Positions 63,811-64,000 of a stretch of DNA of 64,000 nucleotides are shown here, piece after piece. The notes under the pieces are model-generated. The model was not told the origin of the DNA, did no database searches, and saw nothing but the letters and a program-made list of their open reading frames with translations. Position 1 is the stretch's first letter. The number at the start of each line of letters is the position of its first letter. The DNA comes from Aradus depressus (taxonomy: Eukaryota > Arthropoda > Insecta > Hemiptera > Aradidae), in contig OY759217.1 of assembly GCA_963662175.1 (NCBI GenBank), positions 48,150,108-48,214,107 of the forward strand, written 5' to 3'. A program made the position numbers and the translations under genes.

Positions 63811-64000
63811 CCACAGATTTGCAACTTGAATACATACCTTTTTTCTTAATCCTTATTAATTTTTTTATCAATTGTTTTTTTCAAAGCATAAGCTTTTAAA
63901 GTGAGACCTAACAAATGACCGACTTTACACAATCAACCTAATTGTTTCAAAGTTTCAAACCTTACAAATGCAACTGTTTTGCCATCTAACGTCAAATTGA
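63811..64000. other. Unassigned right edge
   Basis: AT-rich; no recognised feature. Confidence 0.3.

Overview
This is eukaryotic, almost certainly arthropod (probably insect) DNA. I find no host protein-coding gene. The AT-rich sequence carries Jockey-type LINE fragments, a Penelope-like GIY-YIG endonuclease, a Polinton-type integrase remnant, hAT-like and mariner-like non-autonomous DNA transposons, tRNA-derived SINEs and several tandem-repeat arrays. The arthropod call rests on this repeat mix and on the pentamer GGTTA/TAACC (the insect telomere repeat TTAGG) at the tails of the main SINE family. I cannot name the order or species. Most open frames in the window are chance frames inside repeats; several long ones exist only because tandem periods of 24, 66 and 69 bp are multiples of three.

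Layout. 1-9.2 kb: degenerate dispersed repeats (called Repeat A and Repeat B here), a 0.2-kb palindrome, five SINE copies, and an hAT-like element holding a nested SINE. 9.26-11.57 kb: the best coding unit, a Jockey-type LINE with an intact reverse transcriptase whose frame joins a piece of ORF1 directly to ORF2. 12-20.9 kb: AT-rich sequence, three adjacent small inverted-repeat elements (14.76-15.78 kb), a second LINE fragment, a 24-bp minisatellite and more SINE/Repeat A. 20.9-31.4 kb: a SINE split by a 919-bp palindromic element with a clean 8-bp duplication, a LINE C-terminal remnant, the Penelope-like endonuclease, and SINEs with clear target duplications. 31.8-38.6 kb: a mariner-like fold-back element, a 287-bp near-perfect inverted repeat, a 69-bp array of about 17 units each carrying a tRNA B-box-like motif, two more palindromic elements, and SINEs. 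40.4-55.0 kb: a large tandem-repeat domain with three copies of a composite element (66-bp array, fixed junction, 143-bp array, common 3' end) interleaved with an array of 11 monomers of about 441 bp. 55-64 kb: an RNase H LINE remnant split by a 936-bp element, the Polinton integrase remnant, a LINE zinc-knuckle remnant, a full SINE with a 13-bp duplication, a possible second SINE family, and a reverse-transcriptase fragment at the right edge.

The elements are linked. SINE mobility is presumably supplied by LINE machinery (9-14-bp duplications), the 441-bp satellite looks like an amplified SINE segment, and the 143-bp array looks like an amplified 3' end of its own host element. The strongest candidates for something undescribed are the telomere-repeat-tailed SINE, the SINE-derived satellite, the composite double-array element, and the TAGGGTGG-ended palindromic family.
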